A stretch of 32,925 nucleotides of DNA. It comes from CAYOPZ01 sp964406005. GTDB lineage: Bacteria > Bacteroidota > Bacteroidia > Bacteroidales > SM23-62. Numbering within the stretch: the stretch's first letter is position 1; each line of letters opens with the position of its first letter. Positions 32,514-32,925 of this stretch are shown here, in pieces. The position numbers and the translations under genes were made by a program. The stretch lies in contig CAYOPZ010000034.1 of the NCBI GenBank assembly GCA_964406005.1, positions 1-32,925 of the forward strand, written 5' to 3'. The notes beneath the pieces are model-generated. The model made no database searches. It saw only the letters and a list, made by a program, of their open reading frames with translations, and was not told where the DNA came from.

Positions 32514-32925
32514 TTTATCCGTTTTCGTACACTCCCTGTTATAAAACCGTTCAGCACTGCCTTTGGGAATTGTTCCGGATATTGAAACAATCCGTTCTAA
32601 ACCTGTTAGTTACAGAGTTTGGCACAAAATATGGTTTTATTCATCCATAAAAATCGAATGCCGGAATATCATTCTGTCAATCAAAATAATTCGAATGAAA
32701 CCCTCATCATTATTCCTCAACAAATCAAGGTATAAAGACAAAAGGAAATGAACCGAGCTTGCGAGCTCACCGAAGGTAAAATATCGGCTGACATTGATTA
32801 TACACATGAGGGTTCGCCGTACAGGCATGTGGATGGGTTGTGGGAGTACGGCAACAAAAGATCTTCATATGTAAGATGGAGTTAATAACATACTTATAAC
32901 ATGATATTTAACTGAAATATTTTCG
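32514..32925. other. Non-coding stretch to window end
   Basis: No established gene, terminator or tRNA-like element is seen in this 412-bp AT-rich stretch. The only notable items are a 45-codon frame (32748-32885) and the small imperfect palindrome gagct/agctc at 32755-32768. A real gene could continue beyond the window. Confidence 0.5.
32748..32885 (+). CDS. Doubtful small ORF (45 codons)
   Basis: An ATG frame of 45 residues (starting MNRACELTEGK, ending VRWS) follows a purine-rich aaaggaa and includes acidic, His- and Trp-containing segments. I recognise no family. It might be a remnant of a longer gene, part of an untranslated repeat, or chance; only its length, purine-rich leader and unusual composition favour coding. 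Confidence 0.2.
   Translation: MNRACELTEGKISADIDYTHEGSPYRHVDGLWEYGNKRSSYVRWS

Overview
The window looks like a chromosomal segment of a Bacteroidota (Bacteroidetes) bacterium, probably an environmental member of the Bacteroidales/Marinilabiliales side of the phylum. Evidence for this is a type IX secretion (T9SS) cargo protein with a C-terminal sorting domain, the gliding-motility lipoprotein gene gldB beside nadE, a fused murF-alr gene, LytS/LytTR sensor genes, DUF1573 and PorT-like outer-membrane proteins, and TAnnTTTG promoter elements with few clear Shine-Dalgarno sites. No phage, IS element, rRNA, tRNA or CRISPR array was recognised; the content is mostly housekeeping and envelope genes, with a few unusual proteins.

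Layout. 1-219: non-coding, three related hairpins, two of them enclosed by long perfect but mutually unrelated inverted arms. 220-4818 (-): giant modular T9SS-secreted protein. 4819-5225: non-coding, with the promoter for 5226-7748 (+), a periplasmic TPR / SpoIIE-phosphatase signalling protein. 7749-12344 (-): a signalling cluster reading from a secreted 34-residue-repeat solenoid protein, through an intact LytS-type kinase, a LytS-type pseudokinase and a LytTR response regulator. 12472-14958 (-): DUF1573 protein, thioredoxin-like protein and MeaB GTPase. 15123-20009 (+): a pseudo-peptidase/TolB-propeller/beta-barrel outer-membrane protein, a half-size TauE/SafE permease and an M20 amidohydrolase. 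20083-20250 (+): a 55-residue 2[4Fe-4S] ferredoxin with a strong terminator, facing gldB (20313-21350, -). 21394-25391 (+): outer-membrane barrel protein, glutamine-dependent NAD synthetase, Crp/Fnr regulator and LpxL-type acyltransferase. 25398-31112 (-): thymidine kinase, MurF-Alr fusion, GT2-GT4 fusion glycosyltransferase and a methyltransferase. 31228-32513 (+): a charged protein of unknown function and RsmI. 32514-32925: no clear gene apart from a doubtful 45-codon frame.

Functional themes. Envelope building runs through the right half: lipid A acylation, peptidoglycan precursor ligation and D-Ala supply, and surface glycan glycosyltransferases. The left half is dominated by signalling and surface proteins. 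The observations that most deserve a second look are the hairpin pair with conserved core and divergent arms (1-194), the evenly phased 34-residue solenoid beside an intact LytS kinase plus LytS pseudokinase (7749-12344), the pseudo-peptidase/propeller/barrel protein (15123-18413), and a near-perfect operator-like inverted repeat in front of the Crp/Fnr gene (23733-23750). All identifications rest on reading motifs by eye; no database search was run.
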